A stretch of DNA of 64,000 bases from Phycisphaeraceae bacterium (GTDB lineage: Bacteria > Planctomycetota > Phycisphaerae > Phycisphaerales > UBA1924), in assembly GCA_019636565.1 (NCBI GenBank), contig JAHBXG010000013.1:28896-92895 (forward strand), given 5' to 3'. Shown here piece after piece: positions 1-11,614 of the stretch (its first letter is position 1; every line of letters starts with the position of its first letter). Both the position numbers and the translations under genes were made by a program. A model generated the notes under the pieces. That model was not told where the DNA came from. It saw only the letters and a program-made list of their open reading frames with translations, and did not search any database.

Positions 1-743
1 ACGGAGGTCGGAATCTCGGAAGCAACGCCCCCTTCGACGGAGAATCGAAAAACAGGATCATTGAAAGGAACACTGAGAATCGAGTGAGAACCGAGGAGAC
101 GGTCCAAACTGAACACCGCCGGTCCGGAGTTTCCGTAGCTGCTCAGGTCTGACAGGGCTACCAGGTTTCGGCCGAGCGCCACGATGCTCATGGGGTTTCC
201 GAATGCCGGACCATCGAAGAGCGAGCCGCCATTCTCAAGTGTCGCTCCACCCGAAGCGAGATCGACTCGATAGACCGCGCCCAGCTTGGTAAAGGACGGA
301 AGTCCAGCGGACACCATGGCGCCCGCGAGAAGGGTCTTCTGATCAAGAAGGCATAGTGCGCCTGCGCTCCCGTACACCGATGGCCATCCCCCCGCGACTT
401 GCGAGCGGTTTCCGGTCGCGGGATCGATGCGGACAATCGCTGGTTGGGCCCCCATCGTTGCGGAAGCGAAGATTCGGCCGTCGCGCGTTGTGACAATTCC
501 GGGAAGGGTTGAGAGGGCCGGACCCGAGCCGCGAGATGGATCCGGTGGCCAGGATGGCTTCATTCCGCGTCCGGACAAGAGCCCTTTGATCTCGCCCGTG
601 GAGAGATTGACCACGTAGATCCCCGCGTCGTTGGTGCTGCCAAATCCGACCAGAAGATCGAGGTGACGCAGAGCGCCTCCATAGGCGAGCGTGCTCGAAA
701 GAGAAGCCGCAACCCCCAACACCACCGCCACTGCTCTTTGCAT
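1..743 (-). CDS. Secreted protein of unknown function, possibly beta-propeller-like (3' end outside window)
   Basis: The frame opens at ATG 743 and stays open to the left window edge, so at least 247 residues are visible and the C-terminus is missing. The first 20 residues (MQRAVAVVLGVAASLSSTLA) form a typical Sec signal peptide. The mature part has short recurring units such as GIYVVNLSTGEIKGL, PAIVRIDPATGNRS and AVYRVDLASGGATLEN, each a strand followed by a turn with D/N-x-x-T/S-G. That pattern is common in beta-propeller repeats of NHL/PQQ/DUF4394 type, so a propeller fold is inferred, not proven. A purine-rich stretch precedes the start. It is likely exported. A PEP-CTERM tail, as in neighbouring secreted genes, cannot be checked here. 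Confidence 0.7.
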   Translation of the reverse strand, partial: MQRAVAVVLGVAASLSSTLAYGGALRHLDLLVGFGSTNDAGIYVVNLSTGEIKGLLSGRGMKPSWPPDPSRGSGPALSTLPGIVTTRDGRIFASATMGAQPAIVRIDPATGNRSQVAGGWPSVYGSAGALCLLDQKTLLAGAMVSAGLPSFTKLGAVYRVDLASGGATLENGGSLFDGPAFGNPMSIVALGRNLVALSDLSSYGNSGPAVFSLDRLLGSHSILSVPFNDPVFRFSVEGGVASEIPTS

Positions 744-965
744 TGTTAAGCCCCCGTCATGCTTGTGCCCCACGCTTCGACCCTTGCACCCGCACGCAAG
801 GTATGTGAAGCATACGAAGGCGGGAGGTATCGGTTTCAGCTTTGCCGCGTTTTCGGCTCGACTGCTGCCGACGCCGATTGGTTGCAAATCGATGCAACGT
901 GCGTGGCTCGAAATTCCGGAATACTCGATGAAGCCGCCGCGGTGGGGCTTATACGTCATGTTGTC

Positions 966-2375
966 TCAAATTGTATTGGCGCTGGCTTTGGTCGCCTTGG
1001 CAACGACTTCAACGTTTCGATCTTCCTTTCGGTCAGCGCGAACGAGCACCGCTGCCTTCGCCAACGTTTCGAGCCACTCCGCGGCTGGGTCGCTATCCGC
1101 CACGATCCCCGCACCAACCCAGTAGTCGAGCCGATCCGCTTCCAGACACAGCGTCCGGATCATCACGCTCGCGCTTAGGCGCCCATCGTCCCCCAGCCAC
1201 AGCATCGTCCCGCAATACGGCCCGCGCTGGGCCGGCTCGAGTTCATCGATGATCTGCATCGCCCGAATCTTGGGTGCGCCCGTCACGCTCCCCGGCGGAA
1301 AGGTCGCTCGCAGGATGTCCGCCAGCGACGCTCCGGGGCGGAGCTTGCCCGCGATGGTTGCCGTCGCCTGGAGCACGCCCGACTGATGGCGCTCGATCCG
1401 TCTCTCCTGCTCCACGCGCACGCTGCCGAGCTCGCAGACGCGGCCGAGATCGTTTCGCATCAGGTCCACGATCATGGCGAGTTCGGCGCGGTCCTTGGCA
1501 CTGGAATCGAGTTCGGCACGTGCCGCGGCATCGGTTCCGGGGGCATAAGCCCGGGTCCCCTTCATGGGCCGGGTGCGCACCGCGCCGGTTTCAAAGTCGG
1601 CTTCCAGAAACAGTTCGGGGCTGAGGCTCGCGATTGCATAACCGTCGCCTTCGAAGTAGCCGCCGTGCCAAGGGCGTGCGCGTTCGGCGAGATCGGCGAA
1701 GAAGTGGCGGGCGGAGCCGGTGAAAGCGGCGCTCAGCCGGTGGGCGAGATTGACCTGATACACATCACCCGCGCGGATGTATTCGATGATGCGATCGACG
1801 CCGGCGAAGTAGTTGGCGCGGTTTGCCTCGGTGTCGATGGGGTCGACGCGGTAGCCGATGGCCGCGCCGTTCAGATCGAGCAGATGATCCGGAATCTCCG
1901 GATCCGATCCGAGCCCGATCCGATTTCCCGCGGCAAGATCGAACTCGATCGACGATTCGATGCGTTGAAACGAAGCCAGAGGCCAATCTCGATCAGCGAT
2001 CGCTCGCGACCGGGCGGTTACCGTGGCGGGTTCGAAGACTCGGCCCGCGTCGTAACTGATCCATCCGAACCAGCCCGCGCTCGAAGAGATGGAGGCCGTG
2101 GGGCTGCGGGGCGCTGGCTGCAAATCGCGGAGAAGCGACTCGAGTTCTGTTGCCGAGCGGGCGGTGCGAGAGGCCGAGGGCGCGCCGATCACGACGCGAC
2201 CGCCCGAATCAGGGGCGGCGTTCCAGCGAACCGCGACAGGACGGTGCAGCGGCCAGTTCCGGAGAACGGCGGAGGGAGCGGGTGTTACATCGGGCTGCCG
2301 CGGCTGCACGGGAGGAGTGTTCGGGGGTATTCGTGCCGTCGCACGCGAAAAACAGGGGCGATTTGAGATGCACAT
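966..2375 (-). CDS. pabB: Aminodeoxychorismate synthase component I (chorismate-binding enzyme)
   Basis: 469 residues. The family converts chorismate plus ammonia to 4-amino-4-deoxychorismate, the precursor of p-aminobenzoate and folate, normally with the glutaminase PabA. The C-terminal chorismate-binding domain is complete: DVYQVNLAHR, RTRPMKGTR, DRAELAMIVDLMRNDLGR, PPGSVTGAPKIRAM and GTMLWLGDDG are all present. Lys in PMKGTR is the PabB-type nucleophile; TrpE-type anthranilate synthases usually have Ala there, which favours PabB. The first 100 residues are Pro/Arg-rich and weakly conserved. I chose ATG 2375 because longer starts would run into the divergent ppdK gene. No pabA or pabC is next to it. 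Confidence 0.85.
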   Translation of the reverse strand: MCISNRPCFSRATARIPPNTPPVQPRQPDVTPAPSAVLRNWPLHRPVAVRWNAAPDSGGRVVIGAPSASRTARSATELESLLRDLQPAPRSPTASISSSAGWFGWISYDAGRVFEPATVTARSRAIADRDWPLASFQRIESSIEFDLAAGNRIGLGSDPEIPDHLLDLNGAAIGYRVDPIDTEANRANYFAGVDRIIEYIRAGDVYQVNLAHRLSAAFTGSARHFFADLAERARPWHGGYFEGDGYAIASLSPELFLEADFETGAVRTRPMKGTRAYAPGTDAAARAELDSSAKDRAELAMIVDLMRNDLGRVCELGSVRVEQERRIERHQSGVLQATATIAGKLRPGASLADILRATFPPGSVTGAPKIRAMQIIDELEPAQRGPYCGTMLWLGDDGRLSASVMIRTLCLEADRLDYWVGAGIVADSDPAAEWLETLAKAAVLVRADRKEDRNVEVVAKATKASANTI

Positions 2376-2574
2376 CGGTCGTCCCTCGCGGGTTTGCGAC
2401 CTAGAATCTTTGTCCCTGCGCGTCCAGCGGGTGCGCGGTTCTGAGTTCGCAGTCGTTCTTTGTTCGGTTGGGAGCCTTGCGCCTTGGATCCGCTGGATCG
2501 TCCGTCCCCCACGCACGCCGCCGGGCTTTGTCCGGTCCGCCAAGCAACAAGTGAGAACGAAGGAAATGAGCACC

Positions 2575-5334
<2,760 letters not shown>

Positions 5335-5364
5335 GTTCTGCCTGAATGTGAATTGGATTCAAAG

Positions 5365-5392
5365 CCCCGAGGCGCTGAGCCTCGGGGTTTTT
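5365..5392 (+). terminator. Rho-independent terminator after ppdK
   Basis: Nine-base-pair perfect stem (CCCCGAGGC / GCCTCGGGG), 5-nt loop and a T5 run, starting 30 nt after the ppdK stop. The convergent regulator gene ends at 5412, so the hairpin mainly serves ppdK. Confidence 0.9.
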
Positions 5393-5411
5393 CGTTGGGC
5401 GGAGTCGGGAA

Positions 5412-6101
5412 TCAGTTGGTTCGTCTGGAAGGGGCGCCGAAATCGCCGGATTCGGCGGGCTCCACACCCGTGCGCCCGCCGGGAAGTCTGACTGGCCGAA
5501 TGAGCATGCTGGCGGCAACAAGCTTTGTACCGGGTCGGCGCTGCGCCTTGTCGAAAACGTCGGCGACCTCGAGCAGCAGGTCGTGCAGCCGGTTCTGCTG
5601 TGACTCGTCCAGCCAACCGAACATGGAGACCGATGCCTGCTCGCTGCGAGCGGCATCGCCCTCGTCCCGGTGCGCGCGATCGCGAACTGCCGCGGCGCTT
5701 TCACGCCCGGCGTGCGCCGCCATGCGCTGCAAATAGCGGCAGAGCGCTGTGAGAGCGGGACCGGATTTCGAGGGTGTGACAAGTTGGATCGCTTCCCCCC
5801 CGGCGGAGTAGGTCGTGGCGTCGCGGCCGCCGGAAGTCTGCGCTCCGGTTTCGCGAATGAGGCCGGCCGCAACAAGCGCTTCAAAATGCCGGTAGAGCGA
5901 GCCGGGCTTGCGTCCAAGTTGAGCGGCTACTTCGCGGATGGAGACGCCGGGTGTCTCCGGTCCGTCGGGCGACCAGGGGGCCTGATTGACCACGACTTGG
6001 ACGATCTGGTCTCGCACGGGCGAGGCGAGGGCGTTGAACTGGGCGGGGGTGCGAACCTGGGCGAAATATCGGGCCCGGAGGCCGGCTGCTCTTTTTTGCA
6101 T
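5412..6101 (-). CDS. Winged helix-turn-helix transcriptional regulator
   Basis: 229 residues. Residues about 20-95 form a winged HTH of the ArsR/HTH_20 type: LASPVRDQIVQVVVN, then SIREVAAQLGRKPGSLYRHFEAL as the recognition-helix region and LVAAGLIRETG leading into the wing. The C-terminal part is helical (LTALCRYLQRM, LHDLLLEVADVFDKA) and may dimerise; no metal-binding Cys/His set is visible, so metal sensing is not supported. It is divergent from the secreted gene at 6259 with 157 bp between starts, so autoregulation or control of that neighbour is plausible but not shown. Confidence 0.8.
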   Translation of the reverse strand: MQKRAAGLRARYFAQVRTPAQFNALASPVRDQIVQVVVNQAPWSPDGPETPGVSIREVAAQLGRKPGSLYRHFEALVAAGLIRETGAQTSGGRDATTYSAGGEAIQLVTPSKSGPALTALCRYLQRMAAHAGRESAAAVRDRAHRDEGDAARSEQASVSMFGWLDESQQNRLHDLLLEVADVFDKAQRRPGTKLVAASMLIRPVRLPGGRTGVEPAESGDFGAPSRRTN

Positions 6102-6258
6102 TTTTGTGCATCCGCAGAGAACGATATCCGTAAGTAGTGTCGGGGAAGGGCACGCATCGGGGCGTGCATGCTACCCCGGGATGTTCCGCTGGCGGGACGA
6201 GGGGTCGTGCGGGTTTGTGGTACGCGCGGCGTGGATGCGTGCGGCAAGGAGTTTTCAG

Positions 6259-7098
6259 ATGGTGCGGTATCTTCAGTTTGTCGTTCTTGTCGGCCTCGCC
6301 TGGGCGGGATGCCCCGGCGCTGCCGCGGCCGGGATCAACCCCGCAGGCCTCTATTTTCACCAGTTCACAGGTGCCGCGACGGGTTCGGAATGGTCGACCA
6401 TGGGGTCGTTGACGTCTCCGGGCCGGTTTGAGTTCGCGGATCTGTCCGCTGCCGGGGCCTATCCCGGTACGCTCGATGCGGACGGGAACTTCACGCTCGA
6501 TCGGCACCAAGGAACCGGAACGTTCCGAAGCGACGGCACCGGATCGATCGAGTTCACGCTCGGGCCGGGCGCCAATTTTCATTCACAGATCAAGCGTGCG
6601 CCGCATACCGATGCGAGGTTTCCCGTGTTTGTCACCTCGACCCGCGACGGCGACGTGGCATTCCAGGGGGCGTGGAACGCCGTGGTGCATTCGATCGATC
6701 CCGTGACCGGTACGTCCAAAATCGTGGACGCGGATCGCCATGTGGATATCGCGGTGGTGGGCAAAACGATTCGGGTGAGTTCGGCCTCGGGCTGGCTTGC
6801 GCAGGGTGTGTGGGTCGGCGAAGACCAGGCAGCCTTTCGGATCGTCGTTCCGAATCCGCAAACTACTCGTTACAAATCGATTCCGGAATGCGAGATCAGC
6901 GCGGCGCTCGATTGCGTCGGTGAGTTGCGAGTGATCGGCCCCGACACGATGACGCTCGCGCTTTTCTATCAGTCGCGCGATCCGTTTGGATCGCAGGTCC
7001 AAACCGCGGAGTATTTGGAAATCAGCCGCGTGCCGGGGCCGGGCACGGGAGTGTCGTTTGCGATCGGCGCACTGTTGTTCGCGCGCCGTCGTCGTTGA
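6259..7098 (+). CDS. PEP-CTERM-like secreted protein
   Basis: 279 residues. An N-terminal signal peptide (MVRYLQFVVLVGLAWAGCPGAAAAG) is followed by a beta-rich, Gly/Asp/Thr-rich body and a C-terminal sorting-like tail: VPGPGTG, a hydrophobic stretch, then RRRR at the very end. This matches the PEP-CTERM pattern (a Pro-containing motif, transmembrane helix and basic end), which exosortase-type enzymes cleave in other bacteria. AAGGA at 6246-6250 lies 8 nt before ATG 6259 and supports this start. No enzymatic motif was recognised. It starts a run of three same-strand secreted genes. Confidence 0.8.
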   Translation: MVRYLQFVVLVGLAWAGCPGAAAAGINPAGLYFHQFTGAATGSEWSTMGSLTSPGRFEFADLSAAGAYPGTLDADGNFTLDRHQGTGTFRSDGTGSIEFTLGPGANFHSQIKRAPHTDARFPVFVTSTRDGDVAFQGAWNAVVHSIDPVTGTSKIVDADRHVDIAVVGKTIRVSSASGWLAQGVWVGEDQAAFRIVVPNPQTTRYKSIPECEISAALDCVGELRVIGPDTMTLALFYQSRDPFGSQVQTAEYLEISRVPGPGTGVSFAIGALLFARRRR

Positions 7099-7132
7099 GA
7101 AGTTTGTCAAACCAGGAGAAAGGGAGGTTCGA

Positions 7133-7936
7133 GTGAAGTCTGCTTATTCGTTGGCATGTGTGGTATCCGCCGTGATAGTCGCCGGTGCTCAGGCGTCGTG
7201 GACGGAGAACTTTGAGAGCTTTCCGACGGGGTCGTTCCCGGCTGGTCGATGGCGGGATATCGGCACGTCTGCGCTGCCGCACCCGGTGATGCCGACGGGC
7301 GAGGTGATCCAGACAATCGGCCGCAATGGGCAGTCGACGCAGGCATTCCAGGTCTTCCAACGGCGGACGACAAGCCAGGGGATTATCACTTCGATCGACA
7401 TCGCCGACACCCACCGGGTCGAGGCCGATCTGCGCGTGGACTTCCACCCGACGCCGGTGCGGTACGGCGACTGGACCGCGGCGATGGGATTCTTCAATGA
7501 ATCCGGCCCGGCGACCGACATCAACAACGAACCCCAAGGCGTTGTTTATGTGTACCAGCAGCGATGGTACTTCTACGGCGCCACCGGCGCAGGGAATCCC
7601 ACCAATCTCTCGCTGGGGACTGCGCCGGTCAATGCGGGCGAGTGGTATCACGTTTCGGTCGGGGTTGACACACGGACAGGCGCGTTTGATATCAAAGTGC
7701 TGAATGGTCTCGATCAGATCGTGATCGATCGGCAGATCACGCTTTCGGGTTTCTCGCCTTCTCAGGGGCAGTACAACCGTGTGGCGGTGTTCGACGGCGA
7801 ATATTCCGGACAATCGGCGACACCGGGACAGTTCACGGTAGACAACATCCAATACGTGCCGTCCGCGTGGTCGATCGTGCCGCTTGGCGCGTTGCTCTCG
7901 CGCCGGTCGCGACGCGCTCGTTTGTGTGCCGCCTGA
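7133..7936 (+). CDS. Secreted protein with LamG-like fold and degenerate PEP-CTERM tail
   Basis: 267 residues from GTG 7133; AGGGAGG at 7121-7127 is 5 nt upstream. Signal peptide (VKSAYSLACVVSAVIVAGAQA), then ENFESFPTGSFP, SQGI, MGFFNESGP, GEWYHVSVGVDTRTG and FTVDNIQYVPS. The blocks ENFESF...W, MGFF and TVDNI are shared with the next gene (8248-9105), so the two are paralogues. GEWYHVSVGVDTRTG resembles the HV-x-x-x-D core of concanavalin/LamG-type sheets. The C-terminal tail keeps a hydrophobic stretch and RRSRR but the Pro motif is VPSAWS, a weak version of the sorting signal. Confidence 0.75.
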   Translation: MKSAYSLACVVSAVIVAGAQASWTENFESFPTGSFPAGRWRDIGTSALPHPVMPTGEVIQTIGRNGQSTQAFQVFQRRTTSQGIITSIDIADTHRVEADLRVDFHPTPVRYGDWTAAMGFFNESGPATDINNEPQGVVYVYQQRWYFYGATGAGNPTNLSLGTAPVNAGEWYHVSVGVDTRTGAFDIKVLNGLDQIVIDRQITLSGFSPSQGQYNRVAVFDGEYSGQSATPGQFTVDNIQYVPSAWSIVPLGALLSRRSRRARLCAA

Positions 7937-8247
7937 GATTCACGAAGCGACGGCACTCGGAAGGCGGCTCCCGGGCTTGTCGAGTTCACGCAGAGCGATC
8001 TCTCAGTCCCGAGTCGCGCCCCGAAGTCTTGTCGGGGCGCGGCTCGGTTTCGAATTTGACGTTGATCGCAGATCGGGGCGATAGTTGCTCCGCCCCGACG
8101 AAACGCGTCCCATAACGGGAACGGAGGCGCGGAGCACTTGCCCGCCCGCGGCACCGGTGCGCAAGTGCGTACAAGGAATCGGGCTTTGCCGCAGGTGTGT
8201 TACCGATTACGCTACTCAGCACGAAAATGCAATTCGGGAGGTTGGTC
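7937..8247. other. Intergenic leader with two competing GC-rich hairpins
   Basis: This 311-base gap has no convincing gene. Hairpin A pairs 8016-8024 with 8032-8040 (GCGCCCCGA / TCGGGGCGC). Hairpin B pairs 8073-8080 with 8091-8098 (TCGGGGCG / CGCCCCGA). Because both use the same 8-mer, the left arm of A can also pair with 8073-8080 and 8032-8039 can pair with 8091-8098, so alternative folds are possible. Neither hairpin is followed by a T run. The second half (8100-8247) holds only the ribosome-binding region of the next gene. Confidence 0.5.
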
Positions 8248-9105
8248 ATGCTGAGAGAACGCGTATTGGTCGGCCTGCTTCTGGGCCTCGCGGCCGGTTC
8301 CTCGTCGGGCGCCACGATTGTGGACGATTTTGAGAGCTATTCGGTTGCGGCGTTTCCAAGCCCGACGTGGCTCGACGTTCGGACGTTGATCCCATCGCCC
8401 AATACGCCCAACCCCAGCGGCAGAATCATCAACACATTGGGACCGAACGGAACGCTCAACAAAGCGTTTCGCACCCAGCGCTCGGTCGGAACAAGCCAGG
8501 GCATCTACGCCGCCCTCACGCCTTCGCGTTTCGTTTCCATTAGTGCTGATGTGCGATTCGACTTCTGGGATAACTCCACCAACGGCAACGGCGGGGGCTG
8601 GCCGATGGCGCTCGGGTTCTTCAAGGCGACACCCGGCGCGGACCCGAACTTCGCGCCGCAGGTCATGGTGGTTGCCGACAGCACAAACAAGACGTGGGCG
8701 GTGTATGCGCAGACCGGAGAGAGTTTCTCCACGGCGCAATTCTTCGGCATCTCGTTGACGGCGCCGGTGTTGAATATGTGGTATCGGCTATCGCTCGATT
8801 TGGACACGCTGACCGGCCAAGTAACGGCGCGAGTGCGGCTGTCCACAAGCGCGGCATTCATCGCGAATGCTTCTTTCACAATCCCCAACTGGGAACCGGC
8901 ACAGGCGCAGTACAACGTGGGTGCCGCGCTCGACGGTGAGTACGGTACGAACGCGACGCTGGGCGGGCAGGCGACAGTGGACAACATCACGCTCGTTCCC
9001 GCCCCTTCCAGCGGAATCGCGCTGCTCTCGCTCGCTGGCTTGGCTCGGCGGCGCCGGCGAATCCGAACTACCAACTCGGCACCGGCCACGGATTGCGATC
9101 TTTGA
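8248..9105 (+). CDS. PEP-CTERM-like secreted protein, paralogue of the preceding gene
   Basis: 285 residues from ATG 8248, with CGGGAGG at 8235-8241 six nt upstream. Signal peptide MLRERVLVGLLLGLAAGSSSG, then VDDFESYSVAAFPSPTW, SQGIYAAL, MALGFFKATPG, WYRLSLDLDTLTG, DGEYG and ATVDNITLVPAP. These blocks align with the gene at 7133. The tail has VPAPSSG, a hydrophobic segment and RRRRRIR, but then runs on for about 14 polar residues (TTNSAPATDCDL), so the basic motif is not terminal as it is in classical PEP-CTERM proteins. Its last 38 bases overlap the end of the convergent aldo/keto reductase gene, so the extra tail may have arisen by loss of an earlier stop. Confidence 0.8.
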   Translation: MLRERVLVGLLLGLAAGSSSGATIVDDFESYSVAAFPSPTWLDVRTLIPSPNTPNPSGRIINTLGPNGTLNKAFRTQRSVGTSQGIYAALTPSRFVSISADVRFDFWDNSTNGNGGGWPMALGFFKATPGADPNFAPQVMVVADSTNKTWAVYAQTGESFSTAQFFGISLTAPVLNMWYRLSLDLDTLTGQVTARVRLSTSAAFIANASFTIPNWEPAQAQYNVGAALDGEYGTNATLGGQATVDNITLVPAPSSGIALLSLAGLARRRRRIRTTNSAPATDCDL

Positions 9106-10108
9106 AAAACGTCTGATGCCAGTATGGATAGGCCTTGGGAACCGCGCCGGCGGCGTCGAGTCTGGCGATCTGATCGGGAGAGAGGTTCCAGCCGATCGCG
9201 CCGAGGTTCTGTTTCAGTTGCTCTTCGTTGCGAGCGCCGATGACGATGTTGCTGACAGTGGGGCGTTGCAACAGCCAATTGAGAGCGACCTGCGGCACCG
9301 TCTTGCCTACTTCCTTCGCAACTGCTTCGATCGCATCCACCACCTTGTACAGGTAGTCATCCGCGACCTGCGGTCCCGCTTCGGCGGCGGCTTTCGATTG
9401 CAGGCGCGTGTTGGGAGGCAGGGGTTGCCCGCGCCGGATCTTTCCCGTGAGGCGTCCCCAGCCCAGCGGGCTCCAGACAATGCAGCCGACTTTCTGATCA
9501 AGGCCCAAGGGCATCAACTCCCACTCGAAATCGCGTCCAACGAGCGAGTAGTACGACTGCTGGGCCACGTAACGCGGCCAGCCGTAACGATCCGAGGTGG
9601 CAAGGGACTTCATGAGATGCCAACCGGAGAAGTTGGAACAGGCGATATAGCGCACCTTGCCGGCGCGCACGAATTCTGCCAGCGTGAAGAGCGTTTCTTC
9701 CACGGGGGCAAGCGCGTCGAAGCCGTGCATGTGATAGATATCGATGTGATCGGTTCCCAGACGCTTGAGGCTGGCGTGCAGGGATTCGACAAGGTGGAAT
9801 CGCGATGAGCCGCAGTCGTTGGGGCCGGTGCCCATCGGAAAGGTCGCCTTGGTCGAGATCAGCACGTGCTCGCGCCGGCCCTTGATGGCGGCGCCGAGGA
9901 TTTCCTCGGACGCGCCCCTCGAGTAGGTATCGGCGGTGTCGAACATGTTGAGCCCGGCCTCGAGGCACACATCAACCATGCGGGTCGCTTCCGCGACGTC
10001 GCTGGTGCCAAAGCCCTTGAAGAGGTCGGTGTTGCCGCCGAACGTGGCGGTACCAAGACTGAAGACGGGAACTTTGAGGCCCGAGCCGCCGAGTTGACGA
10101 AAGTCCAT
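9068..10108 (-). CDS. Aldo/keto reductase
   Basis: 346 residues, the full length for a cytoplasmic NADPH-dependent aldo/keto reductase. The catalytic tetrad is visible: Asp and Tyr in FDTADTYSRGASEE, Lys in LISTKATF and His in IYHMHGFD. C-terminal cofactor motifs IVIGARNEEQLKQNL are also present. Sequence style (RQLGGSGLKVPVFSLGTATFGG at the start) fits the AKR subfamily with YdjG/YhdN-like members; the substrate cannot be told. No signal peptide, unlike the Tat-exported relative at 58855. It overlaps the 3' end of the convergent gene by 38 nt. Confidence 0.9.
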   Translation of the reverse strand: MDFRQLGGSGLKVPVFSLGTATFGGNTDLFKGFGTSDVAEATRMVDVCLEAGLNMFDTADTYSRGASEEILGAAIKGRREHVLISTKATFPMGTGPNDCGSSRFHLVESLHASLKRLGTDHIDIYHMHGFDALAPVEETLFTLAEFVRAGKVRYIACSNFSGWHLMKSLATSDRYGWPRYVAQQSYYSLVGRDFEWELMPLGLDQKVGCIVWSPLGWGRLTGKIRRGQPLPPNTRLQSKAAAEAGPQVADDYLYKVVDAIEAVAKEVGKTVPQVALNWLLQRPTVSNIVIGARNEEQLKQNLGAIGWNLSPDQIARLDAAGAVPKAYPYWHQTFFKDRNPWPVPSW

Positions 10109-10247
10109 GCAATCTCCTGCAAATGCAAAACGCGTATCTGGCTCGCGAGCGCACAGAGCAAACCTCGCGGAGTTCCTTCGATGCTAGAAGCTCCCGAGGC
10201 GGTACGGCAGGATTTGGAGATGCGCTCGGGCGATTCATCGGGCACCC

Positions 10248-11591
10248 TCACGCGCCCAATCCATTCTTCATGATTGAATCGACCGCCGCTACAAACCGAT
10301 CCAGTTCCGACGTGAGCGTATAGATGCTCGGCGTGATTCGAACGCCCTCGAATTCCGAATGCTTAATTGCGGTGACGTGAATCCTGTGGCGCTCCCACAA
10401 TTCCCCAACGATTGCCACGCTGCCTATGCCCTGCAATTGAAACGTGCCGATGCCACAGGAGAAGCGGGGGTCGAGACTGGTAAGCAGCACGATGGGGTGG
10501 GCCGAATCGTTTGACGTGGCGAGCAGCTTCTTGGCCCAGTAATCGCGGAGGAATCGCATCCTCGCTTCCTTTCTGGCGTCACCGATCGTTTGATGAAAGG
10601 CCAGCGCCTCCGCGACCGCCAGGACCGGTGCCGCGGGGTGCGTACCGATCTCCTCGAACTTGCGGATGTCGTTGTCCTGCTCCGGTCGCGCGGCCATCAT
10701 CGGCCAGAGGTCCTTGATCTTGCTCCTGCGTACGTAGAGCAGGCCGGTGCCGTGCGGCGCAAAGAGCCACTTGTGCAGGCTGACGCCGTAGTAATCGCAG
10801 TCCAGATCCGAGAGTTTGAAGTTCAGGTGGGCAAACGCGTGCGCGCCATCCACCACCACCGGGACGCCGCCGTTCTTGCCGCGTGCCATTGCGACGACAC
10901 GTTTCACGGGCAGAATCTGTCCGGTGATGTTGATGACGTGGCTCATCAGGATCATCCGTGTTCGGGGCGTGATCGCCGCCTCAAACCGGGCGACGACTTC
11001 GTCGTCATTCTCGCAGGGCGTCGGCAGCGTGATGAGTTGCAGTTTGATCCCTTTTCGGCGTTCGAGTTGCCGGAAGGTGTCGAGCATCCGCGGGTAGTCC
11101 TGCGTGGAAGTCACCACTTCGTCGCCGGGTTTCAGGTCAAAGCCGGCTTGACAGATCTGCAGGCTTTCCGAGGCGTTGCGTGTGAAAGCGATCTCTTCGG
11201 TGTCGACGTTCCAGTGTCGCGCAATCGCCTCTCGCACGCTTTCGCGCTGCGGCTCCTGAAGCCGCCACAGCACGTAGGAAGGGGCGGTGTTGGCGTGATC
11301 GGTGTAGCGCCGCTGGGCCTCGAGCACCACCCGCGGCGAGGGGCTGACTCCCCCGTTATTGAGGTTGATCACGCTGCGGTCGATCGCGAACGCCTGCTGC
11401 GCCGGAGCCCAGAAGTCCTCGTTCGACGCCGCGGTCTTCGGATCGGCGGGATCGTCGGAAACGGCATCAAGCGAATCCCGCCACGCGCTCAGATCAAACG
11501 CTTCGGACGCGAGGGTCGTACGAGAAAGCGCCGCGAGCACCCCGGCGCTGGGGAGTGCGATCGAGCCGAGAAATCGACGACGGTTCAGCAT
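10248..11591 (-). CDS. Tat-exported class V aminotransferase (isopenicillin-N-epimerase-like)
   Basis: 447 residues. The N-terminus MLNRRRFLGSIALPSAG is a twin-arginine signal, so the enzyme is probably folded with its cofactor in the cytoplasm and then exported. The PLP domain follows: INLNNGGVSPSPR, TRNASESLQICQAG, VVVDGAHAFAHLNF and SLHKWLFAPHGTG, where Lys would bind PLP. This is the pattern of fold-type I, class V enzymes (cysteine desulfurase/isopenicillin N epimerase group); the reaction is unknown. ATG 11591 is preferred to GTG 11609 because GGGAG lies 7-8 nt before it and the RR motif then falls at the right distance. It starts 23 nt after the flagellin stop, so the two are probably cotranscribed. 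Confidence 0.87.
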   Translation of the reverse strand: MLNRRRFLGSIALPSAGVLAALSRTTLASEAFDLSAWRDSLDAVSDDPADPKTAASNEDFWAPAQQAFAIDRSVINLNNGGVSPSPRVVLEAQRRYTDHANTAPSYVLWRLQEPQRESVREAIARHWNVDTEEIAFTRNASESLQICQAGFDLKPGDEVVTSTQDYPRMLDTFRQLERRKGIKLQLITLPTPCENDDEVVARFEAAITPRTRMILMSHVINITGQILPVKRVVAMARGKNGGVPVVVDGAHAFAHLNFKLSDLDCDYYGVSLHKWLFAPHGTGLLYVRRSKIKDLWPMMAARPEQDNDIRKFEEIGTHPAAPVLAVAEALAFHQTIGDARKEARMRFLRDYWAKKLLATSNDSAHPIVLLTSLDPRFSCGIGTFQLQGIGSVAIVGELWERHRIHVTAIKHSEFEGVRITPSIYTLTSELDRFVAAVDSIMKNGLGA

Positions 11592-11614
11592 GGCGGGCAC
11601 TCCCGCCACGGAGT

